A DNA stretch of 64,000 nt from Haloechinothrix aidingensis (GCF_013450155.1 NZ_JACCKD010000006.1:248001-312000); one strand, 5' to 3'. Positions 27,997 through 36,863 are shown, counted from the stretch's first letter. Notes: a model not told the origin generated them from the letters alone. Numbers and translations: made by a program.

Positions 27997-29921
27997 CTCG
28001 ACTCACCTCCTTCGCGGCGGGTTCTCGGGCGCGGTGGGGAGACCTTCGGCAGATTCAGCGGCAGATCGTGTTGGCGTGGCTGTCGAGTGCGCGTCCGCTG
28101 CGGCGGCGGTGCCTGGGGCTGACTGCGGGGTGGCTTCCGCGTGCGCTGCACGTTCAACGGAAACTGGTACTGCCCGTCCCGCCCGACCTGGGGTTTGTTC
28201 TCCGGCCATTCGCCGTCGGCAGGCAGCTTCAGTTGTCGTCCGCGGGCCGGCCAAGGCGGGGTCGGTGGAGGTGACGGTGGCGTCGGGCGGCGCACCCGCT
28301 GCGCGGTGATCGGCAGCCGGTACTGCCCGTCGCGGCCCAGCCGTGGCCGGTTCTCCGGCCATTCGCCGCTGGCCGGGAACCGCAACTGCCGTCCCCGGCT
28401 ACGCGAACCTGCCGACGAGAGGGGCGGCGAGTCGGCTGCCGGTTTCGGAGCACGCTGGCGCTGCACGTCCAGCGGCAACGCGTACTGCCCATCGCGGCCC
28501 AGGCGGGGCTTGTGCTCGGGCCATTCCCCGTCCAGCGGCAACGACAGCTGCCTGCCGCGGCCACGGCGGCGGGGCCGCGGCGAGGACGTCGGGCCAGGAC
28601 GCCGTGTAGACTGAGCCGCCCGCTGCCGTGTGAGGCCGTGCAGCGGCAGCATGTACTGGCCCGACGGGGTCGCTCGTGTACTGGCGTACGGGTCGGTCGG
28701 CCCAGACGGCGTGGGGCCGCCGCGCGGCGCTGGGCCGGCCCCACGGCCACCGCTGCTGCCACCGAGACCGCGCAGGAGACCGAAGGTCTTGTATGCGATA
28801 ACCCCTTTAACCAGCGACCCGATAAACGAGCGACCACCGCTGCGAACCGAGCCCAAGATCCAGAACGGAATCTTGACCAGGATGTACATCAAGGCCAGCG
28901 CCACGAGCAGATTCACCAGCCCGTCTGTGGTCGGGCCGAAGAAGGTGAACCCACCCGGAGACAGGAAGACCCGCATCGCGGTGATCAGCGTCAACGATTG
29001 GCCCAGCTGAACAGCCAGGCAACCGCCGAAGGCTTTCCACCACCATGTCGCGACGGGCTCGGTGTGTGGCAGTGCGTGGCACATCAGCGCCAGCGGTGCT
29101 CCCACAATGAGAATCACGGTCAACGCGACGCGGACGATGTAGGTCAGCAAAAGCGCGACGAGCATGCCGGCGAGAAACAGGCCGACGAAGATGATGAAGA
29201 AACCGCCATTGAGGGAACTCAGCACCAAATTCTTCAGCGTCTCGGCCGTGGATTTTTCGTCGACCCCGCCCGACATGATCGCCTGCGCGAGCGCGTTAGC
29301 AAGACTGATCGCCTGCGAACACACCCAGAGCGACAACGCCCCGGCCAGGAAACCGATGATGACCCGCGGAAGAATCTCCTTGATGGAGATCCGGGTCTGC
29401 ATGGTCTCGTAGGCCATGACGATGATTCCCGCGATGAGCACCAACATCCCGTAGCAGGCCAACATGATCTGCCACGAGGACTGCCACAGCTCGCCGATGC
29501 GGGGCAGTTGATCCAACGTCGGAGTTGTCAACAGAGTGTCGGCCAGTAGATCCAGCAGGCTGTTCAGCGCTGGGGTGACCAGTTTTCGGAAAAGCGAGTC
29601 GATCGCATCGGTGACGCAGGCCGGGATATCGGTGATCCCGCACGAGGATTCTTCGGAATCGTTGTCGTCGCCAGACTGGCCCGGCGTCTCGCCCGGTTGG
29701 GGTGTGGGTGTGGTGGGCCGCGGGATACACCCGGGTCCCTGGCACGGCGGCGGCCCTGGCGCCGGTGGCGAGGGGGTGGGTGTGGGTGCGGGCTGGGCCG
29801 AGGCTGTGCCCGCGCCGGCGATGCCGACCAGAACGCTGACGGCGAGCAGGCCGGCCACCGCGGTGAACGCGCGGCCGAACCGGTGGCCGGCCCCAGAGGT
29901 GGGGGGTGCGGTGGCCGGCAT
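27993..29921 (-). CDS. VirB6/TrbL-like polytopic channel protein with repeat-bearing C-terminal tail
   Basis: 642 residues from ATG 29921. A signal-like helix is followed by a Pro/Thr-rich extracellular stretch ending in a Cys-containing helix region, then at least six membrane helices (about 150-390), including the TrbL/VirB6-type 'TYIVRVALTVILIVGAPLAL' segment. The soluble tail (about 390-642) is basic, Pro/Arg-rich and contains three tandem repeats of ~52 residues, each holding 'GRQL(S/R/K)(L/F)P', 'GEWPE(H/N)(K/R)P' and 'GRDGQY' (approximate DNA positions 28452-28560, 28290-28400, 28133-28240). Such a tail could bind other channel parts. Coupled to PrgI by a GTGA overlap. Confidence 0.85.
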   Translation of the reverse strand: MPATAPPTSGAGHRFGRAFTAVAGLLAVSVLVGIAGAGTASAQPAPTPTPSPPAPGPPPCQGPGCIPRPTTPTPQPGETPGQSGDDNDSEESSCGITDIPACVTDAIDSLFRKLVTPALNSLLDLLADTLLTTPTLDQLPRIGELWQSSWQIMLACYGMLVLIAGIIVMAYETMQTRISIKEILPRVIIGFLAGALSLWVCSQAISLANALAQAIMSGGVDEKSTAETLKNLVLSSLNGGFFIIFVGLFLAGMLVALLLTYIVRVALTVILIVGAPLALMCHALPHTEPVATWWWKAFGGCLAVQLGQSLTLITAMRVFLSPGGFTFFGPTTDGLVNLLVALALMYILVKIPFWILGSVRSGGRSFIGSLVKGVIAYKTFGLLRGLGGSSGGRGAGPAPRGGPTPSGPTDPYASTRATPSGQYMLPLHGLTRQRAAQSTRRPGPTSSPRPRRRGRGRQLSLPLDGEWPEHKPRLGRDGQYALPLDVQRQRAPKPAADSPPLSSAGSRSRGRQLRFPASGEWPENRPRLGRDGQYRLPITAQRVRRPTPPSPPPTPPWPARGRQLKLPADGEWPENKPQVGRDGQYQFPLNVQRTRKPPRSQPQAPPPQRTRTRQPRQHDLPLNLPKVSPPRPRTRREGGESR

Positions 29922-29925
29922 GCGA

Positions 29926-30318
29926 TCAGGCCCCCACGATCCCTTTGAGGATCTCGACCACCAGGGGAGCCAGCGCCGCGAGGCCGTAGCCGAAGCCGGC
30001 GCTCTTGAAGCTCTGCTTGGCCTTCTCGACCTCACTGGGGTCGCCGCCTGCCAGCACGTACCGGACCCCGCCGATGGTCAAGAAGACCGTCGCCAGCAGC
30101 GCCAAGATCCCCATGATCCAGTTGCGGATGTTGGTCAGCACTTCGTCGACCGAGTCGGCCAGCGCGATCACGTGCGTGGTCTCGGCCGAGGCCGCGGCGG
30201 CGGTGACCACCACGCTGGCGGCGACGAGCACGGTCACGGTCAGGAGCCGGCCGGCCCGGCGGCGGCGCGGCGTGCGGCGACCGGCGGCGAGGCGAGTAGA
30301 GGGCGCGATCGAGCGCAT
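29926..30318 (-). CDS. VirB2-like pilin precursor
   Basis: 130 residues; ATG 30318 has GGAGG upstream. A basic, Arg-rich N-terminus and a hydrophobic core ending 'VTAAAASAE' form a signal peptide with a likely AXA cleavage site. The mature part has two helices ('WIMGILALLATVFLTIGGVRYVL' region and 'FGYGLAALAPLVVEILKGIV') joined by a polar loop with 'GGDPSEVEKAKQ', the VirB2/TrbC layout. It is 4 bp from the VirB6-like gene. Confidence 0.85.
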   Translation of the reverse strand: MRSIAPSTRLAAGRRTPRRRRAGRLLTVTVLVAASVVVTAAAASAETTHVIALADSVDEVLTNIRNWIMGILALLATVFLTIGGVRYVLAGGDPSEVEKAKQSFKSAGFGYGLAALAPLVVEILKGIVGA

Positions 30319-30371
30319 CGTGGACCTCCAGGGCTTTCCAGCGGGCGAAGAGCGCGAGACGCGGGCAGGGA

Positions 30372-31265
30372 TCACCCGCGGCCCTGAAGTCCGGATCTGC
30401 TGGGCTCATTGGACAGGCCCTCGTCGACTTTTTTCGCGACCCTCTGTGACTGCCCTGAGGTCTCCGAGGTAGTTCTGGGCGAGGTCTGGGACGTGGCCGC
30501 CTCACCCGTGGGGTCGCTCTCGCCGGAGCCGTCAGCGGACTCGGAAAGCCAAGCGGCGAGTCGGTACTCGGCCCGCTTTCGGGTCTTGTACGCGGCCCAG
30601 AACTCGATCGCGTGGTGGGCGGCCCAGTCGGTCAGCAGGGTTTCGCCGAGGCGGGTCTGCGAGATCACCTCGGCCTCGGTCGGGGTCAGGACCCCGACCT
30701 GCACCGCGCGGGCCAAGACCAAGTCCGGGTGCCCCGACGGGGGTTTCGGCTCGGCCGAGAAGAACCCGGGAGCCTTCGGGGTGGGTCCGTCCAGCGCCGC
30801 GGTGAGCGCCCGGTGCCCGGAGCGGTAGGCGGCCCACCGCAGCCGGATCGTGATCCGCCCCTTGGTGAGATCGATCGTCTGCAGGGCGTCGAGGAAGCCC
30901 TGCACGATCTCGGCGTGGATATCGGCGGGCTCACCGGCGTACCGGTCGGTCAGCCGGGCCGCCATGGGGGTCAGCATCGGCAGCGCGAGCCCGACGGCCA
31001 CGATCGTCCACGTGCCGCCCTCGCTGCGGGCGCGTGTGATCACATGCCGCCACACCTGGTCCCACACCCGCCGCGGGCAGGACCGGCGCAGCAGCAGATC
31101 GCGGAGTTCATTCACCGGGATCTCTCGGTCGGGCATGTAGTCGAACACGCGCCCGTCCACCGCGACCGGGTGGTCCCCGGTGGTCAGCCACGTGAACGCA
31201 GCGCGGGCGGCATCCAGCGGGTTAGCGGGCCACTCTGCGTGCTCGGAAACCGACGAGCGTGGCAT
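30372..31265 (-). CDS. Hypothetical protein of the transfer operon
   Basis: 297 residues; ATG 31265 with GAGAGGAG upstream. A helical middle ('LRDLLLRRSCPRRVWDQVWRHV' region and 'HAEIVQGFLDALQTIDLTKGR') is vaguely like sigma factor region 2 and its linker, but no recognised family fits with confidence. The C-terminus is Ser/Thr-rich. It is the first gene of the leftward block, so it may regulate the block or act early in mating. Upstream lies a 501-bp divergent control region. Confidence 0.5.
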   Translation of the reverse strand: MPRSSVSEHAEWPANPLDAARAAFTWLTTGDHPVAVDGRVFDYMPDREIPVNELRDLLLRRSCPRRVWDQVWRHVITRARSEGGTWTIVAVGLALPMLTPMAARLTDRYAGEPADIHAEIVQGFLDALQTIDLTKGRITIRLRWAAYRSGHRALTAALDGPTPKAPGFFSAEPKPPSGHPDLVLARAVQVGVLTPTEAEVISQTRLGETLLTDWAAHHAIEFWAAYKTRKRAEYRLAAWLSESADGSGESDPTGEAATSQTSPRTTSETSGQSQRVAKKVDEGLSNEPSRSGLQGRG

Positions 31266-31766
31266 GGCTGGCTCCTCTCGAAACGGCGTCCAACGACGCC
31301 GCCGAGAAGGCCAGGCGCAGAACAGCACAGCGCACGGTTCCGCGCTACGAACGGTTTAAAACGATCTCCTTGTCCCGGAACAAGAAGATCACCGCATCGC
31401 TGGATCCGAGATCGCCCACGCAGTCACCAGCACGTCCGTGCGCTGCGGTGTTAGTCCCCTCTTGTTCCGTTGCTGTCACCCGGCAGACCGCTCCCACCGA
31501 AACACGAGAGATGATCTCGACAAGTTTCTGGAGCGATCGTGGACCGCCCCGCGCGTGATCACCGAACCCGCGCGAGGTTGATCAGAAACCAGGACACCCA
31601 AGATCACCAAGTGGCGCCTGTCGACCATCTCCAGCCGTCACCGACTGTCACACCAAGCTGTGACTTGGATCACGTATGCGTTCTCGGGAGGCGTGTCCAA
31701 TCGCACGCGGTTTCGCGGACTTCAGGGGTGTCCTTGCCCCTGACCGACGATCATGGAGCGTCTGTC
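31266..31766. promoter_or_regulatory. Divergent intergenic region between the transfer block and the methyltransferase genes
   Basis: No gene is seen. It must hold promoters for both directions. Two small inverted repeats could be operators: GTCACA-ccaagc-TGTGAC (31647-31664) and CTTGT-cccgga-ACAAG (near 31372-31387). Neither can be assigned to a regulator. Confidence 0.45.
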
Positions 31767-32624
31767 ATGTCGCCACCGTCGTTCCCGCGCACGCCCGACT
31801 CGCACGAGCCCATCCAGTCCGTGTCATCCCCGCAGCAGGCGCGCCGTCACCGGAACGGCTCGGGGCGCCGTCGCGGCCCCGCGGGTGTCGTGCCCGCCAG
31901 CGTGCTGGTCTGTCACGTCGCCCCCGACTCCGGTCCCGAGGAGAGAATCGTCGCGGCGGTCCGCGTGGTCGTGACCGCCTACAGCGACCCCGGCGACCGG
32001 GTCGCGCTCGCCGATGCCGCCGAGCCGGGATCAGCGGCGGGGCGCGAGCACCGCGACCGTCTTGTGGAGACGGTTCTGCGACTCGCTCGCGGCGCGGTCA
32101 CCGAGCTGTCCCGACCGGCACGCGGTGATGACCTTCTCGACCGCGGTGAGGCCCGGTTTGGCACCGCACCGGAGTCCGGGGCCGAGTCCGGACCCGGACC
32201 CGAGCAGCCGCCTTTCCCGGTGGGGGAACCGACCGCACGCCCGGCCACTCCTCGCGCCCGAGAGCGGCACCCGGACCGGTTCGCCGTGATCGTCTGCGGG
32301 TGCACCCGCCAGCCGACCGATCCCGGTCTGATGGCCGACTGGGCGCCGCTGCTTGCTCCGGACGGCGTCCTCATCGTTCTCACGCACAGTCATCACATGC
32401 CGCAGGTTCGGACGGCGCATTCCGGGGCCATTGGGCGGGCTGCGACGCTGGCCGGTCTGACGCCTGTCGACCGGCTGATCCTGGCGCACGACGCCCCGAG
32501 CGCCGGCCCGCCGACGGGTCAGCGCGGCCGGCGCGCCGTCGCTCTCGGCGCTCATCGCCGCATCCACGCCACCGCCTGCGTGTTCCGCCCGTCGATCCCG
32601 TCGCTGGAGCCGTGCCATGCCTAA
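31767..32624 (+). CDS. Rossmann/methyltransferase-like hypothetical protein
   Basis: 285 residues from ATG 31767; the frame is open further upstream but codon use improves here. After a Pro/Ser/Arg-rich start come 'VLVCHVAPDSG' with a helix and then 'DRFAVIVCGCTRQ', 'LMADWAPLLAPDGVLIVLTH', strands and helix reminiscent of the second half of class I methyltransferases ('fDlvv...l.pgG.lvv'). No SAM-binding GxG or NPPY motif is evident, so catalytic activity is doubtful. The next gene starts 8 bp before this stop, indicating coupling. Confidence 0.5.
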   Translation: MSPPSFPRTPDSHEPIQSVSSPQQARRHRNGSGRRRGPAGVVPASVLVCHVAPDSGPEERIVAAVRVVVTAYSDPGDRVALADAAEPGSAAGREHRDRLVETVLRLARGAVTELSRPARGDDLLDRGEARFGTAPESGAESGPGPEQPPFPVGEPTARPATPRARERHPDRFAVIVCGCTRQPTDPGLMADWAPLLAPDGVLIVLTHSHHMPQVRTAHSGAIGRAATLAGLTPVDRLILAHDAPSAGPPTGQRGRRAVALGAHRRIHATACVFRPSIPSLEPCHA

Positions 32625-33399
32625 GAACGTCGTGTGCCCGGCCAGCGTGTGGGCCACCGGGCAGCGCTCACCCCGCCAGCACATCGCCGACCGGCTTGTC
32701 GGCGCCACGCGCTCCGAGACCGCGCTGACCCCGGCCATCGCTGGCTGGATCATCGAGACCTACACCGACCCCGGCGCGATCGTCTGCGATCCCAACCCCG
32801 GTCCCGGCCTCGTGCTCGCCGAGGCCGTCCGCGCCGGCCGCCACGCCCTGGCCCTGGCCACCCAGCCCCGCTGGGAATCCGCGCTGGAAGCCAACCTCGA
32901 CCTCGCCCGACTCGCCGGCAGCGCCGGTCACGCCACACTCCTGGACAGCATCGACGACCCCCGCGCCGCCGACCTGCCCGGCGCGGTCGACCTCATGCTG
33001 ACCGGCCTGCGCCACACCCCGACCAGCGAGCCCAGCCGCGTCCTGGTCGGGCTGTATGAAGACCTCACCGCGGTCGCCGACTGGGTCTGGCCCGGCGGGC
33101 ACATCGTGATCACCTGCCGCCCCTGGCGCCGCCGCGGACGCCTGCTCGACCTGCCCGGCAAGATCCACGACGCGGCCGAGGCCGTCGGCCTCGTGCCCGC
33201 CGACCACTGCATCGCGCTGACCGCCCCGATGCACGGTCATCAGCTCCGACCCCGGCACATCAGCCGCACCGGCCATCGACCGGAATCGACCGACCTGCAC
33301 GGTCAGCCCACTGCTCACCCCACACACATCGACGTGTTGATCTTCCGCGCGCCCACCACGGCGCCAGATCCCAACACCACGACCACGGAGGTGGCGTAG
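32617..33399 (+). CDS. Degenerate DNA methyltransferase-like protein
   Basis: 260 residues; ATG overlaps the upstream stop by 8 bp. 'PAIAGWIIETYTDPGAIVCDPNPGPGLVLAEAVRAGR' region (about 39-74) matches the C-terminal SAM motif of beta-class DNA methyltransferases (DPFxGxGT) but the key pattern is altered to DPNPGPG. A second half, 'VDLMLTGLRH' and 'WVWPGGHIVITCRPW', replaces the TSPPY motif with 'LTGLRH'. It looks like a methyltransferase fold that has lost catalysis and may serve as partner of the intact methylase that follows without a gap. Confidence 0.6.
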   Translation: MPKNVVCPASVWATGQRSPRQHIADRLVGATRSETALTPAIAGWIIETYTDPGAIVCDPNPGPGLVLAEAVRAGRHALALATQPRWESALEANLDLARLAGSAGHATLLDSIDDPRAADLPGAVDLMLTGLRHTPTSEPSRVLVGLYEDLTAVADWVWPGGHIVITCRPWRRRGRLLDLPGKIHDAAEAVGLVPADHCIALTAPMHGHQLRPRHISRTGHRPESTDLHGQPTAHPTHIDVLIFRAPTTAPDPNTTTTEVA

Positions 33400-34521
33400 A
33401 TGCCGACGACCTACTACCGCGACGACACCATCACTCTCTACACCGGCGACGCCGTCGACACGCTCGCCACCCTCCCGCACGCATCCGTCGACTGCATCGT
33501 CACCAGCCCGCCGTACTGGGGATTGCGTGACTACGGCACCGGCCTCTGGGTCGGCGGAGACCCCGCGTGCCTTCATTCGGCGGGACGGGAAACCACTCAG
33601 CCACGGACCATCAACCCGCGGGGCAGCTACCCGAACTCAGCGGTCGAGCGAGACGGCCATCCACAGCAATGCCGCCGCTGCGGAGCATGGCGCACAGACC
33701 GTCAATACGGCCGCGAATCCACCCCCGAGGAGTACGTGCGCGCGATACGCGACGTTTTCGCCGAACTGCACCGCGTTCTGACCGAAACCGGCTGTGTCTG
33801 GCTCAATCTCGGAGATTCGTACTCCGCCGAACCACCCGGCCACACCAGCGAGCCCATGCGCGCTAGCACCCTCGCTGGAAAACACGCCGCCGCGCCCCTG
33901 CGGGACTCCATCCGGCGAAACGGAACCAACCGCTCCAGATCACTTCCTCGCAAGAACCTGTACGGCATTCCCTGGAGGGTCGCGCTCGCCCTGCAAGACG
34001 ACGGATGGATCCTCCGCAACGCCATCATTTGGCATAAACCAAACGCCATGCCGGAATCCGTGCGAGATCGGCTGTCGTGTCGGTACGAGACGCTTTTTCT
34101 GCTCGTGAAGAACGATTGCTACTATTTCGATCTCGACTCGATTCGAGAATCATACACCACCGACCGGCCGCTCAGCAGGAAAATCCGCTACGGCGGCAAC
34201 AAGGACAACACGATCAAGCTATCGTGGACTCCCCAAGGTAAAGGGAAAAACCCCGGGGATGTGTGGTCAATATCCACTCGTCCACTGCGGGAAGCACACT
34301 GCGCACCATTCCCCATCGACATACCACTCCGCTGCATTGCCGCCGGATGCCCAGAAGGAGGACGTGTTCTCGACCCGTTCTCCGGCGCCGGCACGACCGG
34401 ACTCGCTGCCCGGCAGTTAGGACGCTTCTACCAAGGCATCGACCTCCGGCGCGACTACCACGACATCGCCATTCGTCGTCTCGGCTTCACTGCTCTGCAC
34501 GACCGGAGTGCAGCAGCATGA
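33400..34521 (+). CDS. Site-specific DNA methyltransferase (N4-cytosine or N6-adenine), beta class
   Basis: 373 residues. Motif IV 'TSPPYW' (35-40) comes before motif I 'DPFSGAGTTG' (325-334), the beta-class order. 'SPPYW' is more common in N4-cytosine enzymes, but target base cannot be read from sequence. A CRRC pair near 90 might bind zinc. No cognate restriction endonuclease is adjacent, so it is probably an orphan methylase protecting the element from host restriction or marking its origin. GC drops in the middle (34000-34250), suggesting transfer. Confidence 0.88.
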   Translation: MPTTYYRDDTITLYTGDAVDTLATLPHASVDCIVTSPPYWGLRDYGTGLWVGGDPACLHSAGRETTQPRTINPRGSYPNSAVERDGHPQQCRRCGAWRTDRQYGRESTPEEYVRAIRDVFAELHRVLTETGCVWLNLGDSYSAEPPGHTSEPMRASTLAGKHAAAPLRDSIRRNGTNRSRSLPRKNLYGIPWRVALALQDDGWILRNAIIWHKPNAMPESVRDRLSCRYETLFLLVKNDCYYFDLDSIRESYTTDRPLSRKIRYGGNKDNTIKLSWTPQGKGKNPGDVWSISTRPLREAHCAPFPIDIPLRCIAAGCPEGGRVLDPFSGAGTTGLAARQLGRFYQGIDLRRDYHDIAIRRLGFTALHDRSAAA

Positions 34522-34563
34522 GCACGATCCAGAATCGATCTTCCTGGCCGGCTATGCGGTTGC

Positions 34564-34773
34564 TTGCACTGGGAGCTGCTGGGCTATCCGCGTCCGCGTC
34601 GGGTGCTGCCGCACGTGTTCGCCGAGCAAGCCCTCCACGGGATAAGGGACGCGGGTGCACTGGCTGAGGTCGTGTCCGCCGCGTCGACGGTTGCCCAAGC
34701 CCGCCGACCAGCTCCCGCGACCTACCGCTCAGCAGCGGAGTTGCGGGCTCGGAGGTGCGCCCATGTGCGCTGA
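34564..34773 (+). CDS. Small hypothetical protein, start uncertain
   Basis: Up to 69 residues. In this frame codons from 'HWELLGYPRPRRVLPHVFAEQ' onward have strong third-position G/C bias, better than the alternative frame starting with ATG 34518 (49 residues), so this is the more likely coding frame. The only start codon available is TTG 34564 without a clear ribosome site, which suggests a small frameshift between the ATG at 34518 and this frame. Family unknown. Confidence 0.35.
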   Translation: MHWELLGYPRPRRVLPHVFAEQALHGIRDAGALAEVVSAASTVAQARRPAPATYRSAAELRARRCAHVR

Positions 34774-35011
34774 TGACCCCCATGTCGACCACGACGAAGC
34801 CAACGACGGCGCAGACCAGCAGCCGAACACTGTAGTCCCGTTCACCCACGATGCCGACCGCGCCGGCGTTACAGTTCACATCGATCACGTCGAGACCACG
34901 CCCATGACCGACGAGCAGTACCGGCTCGCCGTCACCGCGCTGGCCGCGCTGATCAACCAATGGAAACACGCACAGCAACACAATCCGGATGAAACCGACA
35001 ACGCCGCGTGA
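34763..35011 (+). CDS. Small acidic hypothetical protein
   Basis: 82 residues from ATG 34763, with GGAGG 7 nt upstream. His/Asp-rich N-terminus ('DPHVDHDEANDGADQQ') and a C-terminal helix ('DEQYRLAVTALAALINQWKHA'). It overlaps the end of the preceding frame by 11 bp and ends about 100 bp before the recombinase start. Small genes in this position can be recombination directionality factors of serine integrases, but there is no sequence proof. Confidence 0.5.
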   Translation: MCADDPHVDHDEANDGADQQPNTVVPFTHDADRAGVTVHIDHVETTPMTDEQYRLAVTALAALINQWKHAQQHNPDETDNAA

Positions 35012-35112
35012 CGCGAGAACACGCAGTCTCGGCACGAACCGCCGAGGCCAAGCCTTCCGGCCTCGGCGGTCGGGAAAGCTACACATCGCAGTCCAGCAAG
35101 GGAGTCTTGTCG

Positions 35113-36738
35113 ATGGCGCGATCCGCCACCGCACAACGCACGAAGAGAGCCGCCAGCCTCGACGACCTCGACACCGTCCGGGTGGGCATCTACACCCGGC
35201 GCTCCACCGACGACGAGAACCAGCCGTACTCCATCGAAGTGCAAGACGAACGGCTGGACTCCTACGTCGGTTCCCAGCCCGGTTGGCAAGTGGCGATGAG
35301 GTTTTCCGACGACGCCTCCGGCGGCACGACCAATCGGCCTGACCTGCAACGTGCGTTGCAGGCGGCGCGCGCGGGCCTCATAGACGTGCTGTTGGTCTAC
35401 CGGGTTGACCGGTTCTCCCGGAACCTGCGCGACACGGTGACCTTGCTCGACGAACTGGATCAGCTCGGGGTGGTGTTCCGCTCAGCCACGGAGCCGTTCG
35501 ACACCTCCACCCCGATGGGCCGGATGTTGGTGCAGATGCTGGGCATGTTCGCCCAGTTCGAGCGTGACAGCATCATCGAGCGCGTCATCGCCGGCATGGA
35601 ACGCAAGGCCGCCAAGGGGTTGTGGAAGGGCGGCAGGCGTCCGTTCGGCTACACCGTCGACCGCGATACCCACCGCCTCGTTCCGCACGCCGATGAGGCC
35701 GCGATCGTGCGGTTGATCTTCCGCAGCTACACCCGCGACAGGCTGGGCTCGAACGCCGTCGCCAGCCTGCTCAACGAGCGCGGGCACCGCACCACCAACG
35801 GCGGCACCTGGTCCGGATACCAAGTCCTCCGTGTGCTGGCCAACCGCATCTACCTCGGCGAGCTGACCTTCCGCGGCATCACCGTCGCCGACTGTCACGC
35901 CCCCCTGGTCGACACCGAGACCTTCGAGCACGCCGAACGCATCCTCGCCGAACGCGGCGAGGATCATTCCCATCGCGCCGCCTCCGGTTACGACTACATG
36001 CTCACCGGTCGGATGCGCTGTCCTCAGTGTGGCAAGGCCATGCTCGGCACCCGCGCCACCGGCCGGAACAAGACCTACCGCTACTACACCTGCTTCACCC
36101 GCGCCCGCTACGATTCCAGCGCATGCGACGCCAAGCGCCTCAACGCCGACGCCGTCGACGCTGCCGTGCTCCACGCACTTGGCCGCTTCTATCGTGACCA
36201 GCACGGCCTGATCACCGACGCGATCGCCTCAGCCCAGAACGACCACGTAGCCGGCCACGCCGACCGTCACGCCGAACTCGCCGCAGTCGATACCGAGCTG
36301 AACAAGGTCCACGCCGCCATCGATCGTTACCTGGCCGCCTTCGAGCGCGGCACCCTCGACGAGGAGATGGTCGCCGACCGACTCCCCGCCCTGCGCGATC
36401 AGACCAAGCAACTGCGGGCCCGCCGTGACGAACTCGCCGCCGCCCTCGACGACCAACCCGCCGCCCCCGACATCACCACGCTCACCGAGATCGCCGACCA
36501 CATCAGCGAGATCATCAACAGCGGCACCGCCAACCAGTGCAAGGCCCTCATCGAGGCCCTGGTGTCCCAAGTCAAGATCACCGGACCAGACCGGCTCGTC
36601 CCGGTCTTCCGCGTCCCTCAGCCCCGGAACAACGAAGAGGCCGTTCCCGCTTCACCAGCGGAAACGGCCTCGGAAGGAGCGGTTCGCACAATGACTAATT
36701 TGGTGGAGCTGACGGGATTCGAACCCGTGACCCCTTGA
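35113..36738 (+). CDS. Large serine recombinase (ICE1 integrase)
   Basis: 541 residues from ATG 35113. The resolvase domain has the catalytic Ser in 'YTRRSTDDE' (S31), 'YRVDRFSRN' and 'FAQFERDSIIERVIAGM'. A recombinase domain and zinc ribbon ('CPQCGKAML', later 'CDAKRL') follow, then a coiled-coil-like region (about 390-460). It catalyses integration and excision through a 2-bp crossover. The final ~13 residues ('LVELTGFEPVTP') are encoded by the antisense of the tRNA-Ala fragment that forms the AICE2 attachment repeat, so the natural stop may have been altered by insertion. Confidence 0.9.
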   Translation: MARSATAQRTKRAASLDDLDTVRVGIYTRRSTDDENQPYSIEVQDERLDSYVGSQPGWQVAMRFSDDASGGTTNRPDLQRALQAARAGLIDVLLVYRVDRFSRNLRDTVTLLDELDQLGVVFRSATEPFDTSTPMGRMLVQMLGMFAQFERDSIIERVIAGMERKAAKGLWKGGRRPFGYTVDRDTHRLVPHADEAAIVRLIFRSYTRDRLGSNAVASLLNERGHRTTNGGTWSGYQVLRVLANRIYLGELTFRGITVADCHAPLVDTETFEHAERILAERGEDHSHRAASGYDYMLTGRMRCPQCGKAMLGTRATGRNKTYRYYTCFTRARYDSSACDAKRLNADAVDAAVLHALGRFYRDQHGLITDAIASAQNDHVAGHADRHAELAAVDTELNKVHAAIDRYLAAFERGTLDEEMVADRLPALRDQTKQLRARRDELAAALDDQPAAPDITTLTEIADHISEIINSGTANQCKALIEALVSQVKITGPDRLVPVFRVPQPRNNEEAVPASPAETASEGAVRTMTNLVELTGFEPVTP

Positions 36739-36745
36739 CTGCCAG
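36701..36745. repeat. Left attachment repeat (attL) of AICE2
   Basis: 45 bp identical to 49326-49370, the 3' part of tRNA-Ala(GGC) from the anticodon loop through the CCA end, on the complementary strand. The tRNA 5' half is absent here, so this is the repeat copy left by integration. It overlaps the 3' end of the serine recombinase frame. Confidence 0.9.
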
Positions 36746-36842
36746 GCACTGACCTCATGGGGATGGCCTGCCGAGAGCTCAGGACCAAACCCTGGTCAGG
36801 TCCGGCAACGTCCATCGGTGTTCACACGCGTCCGGGCCGATT

Positions 36843-36863
36843 GACGCCCAGTTTGGCCCCCAG
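36843..36863 (+). promoter_or_regulatory. Candidate integrase arm-binding site
   Basis: CGCCCAGTTTGGC at about 36846 recurs at about 49251 near the other element end, and ACAGTTTGGCCC occurs at 37060. The same oriented motif at both ends is expected for arm-type sites of a tyrosine integrase. Confidence 0.45.

Larger units (their letters stand above)
1..36700. mobile_element. ICE1: large T4SS-type integrative conjugative element, left end outside window
   Basis: The block holds a complete set of VirB/D4-type transfer genes (VirB2, VirB3/PrgI, VirB4, VirB6, VirD4, wall hydrolase, Replic_Relax protein) together with an element-borne sliding clamp, methyltransferases and, at its right edge, a large serine recombinase. 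Cargo and transposon relics lie in the middle. The right limit is placed where the tRNA-Ala fragment starts. No left attachment site is seen, and including the Tad operon at positions 1-5768 in the element is inference from contiguity. Confidence 0.65.

Noticed and set aside
26945-28006. Long upstream extension of the VirB4 frame
   Set aside because: It is a shadow of the PrgI gene; the TGATG junction fixes the VirB4 start.
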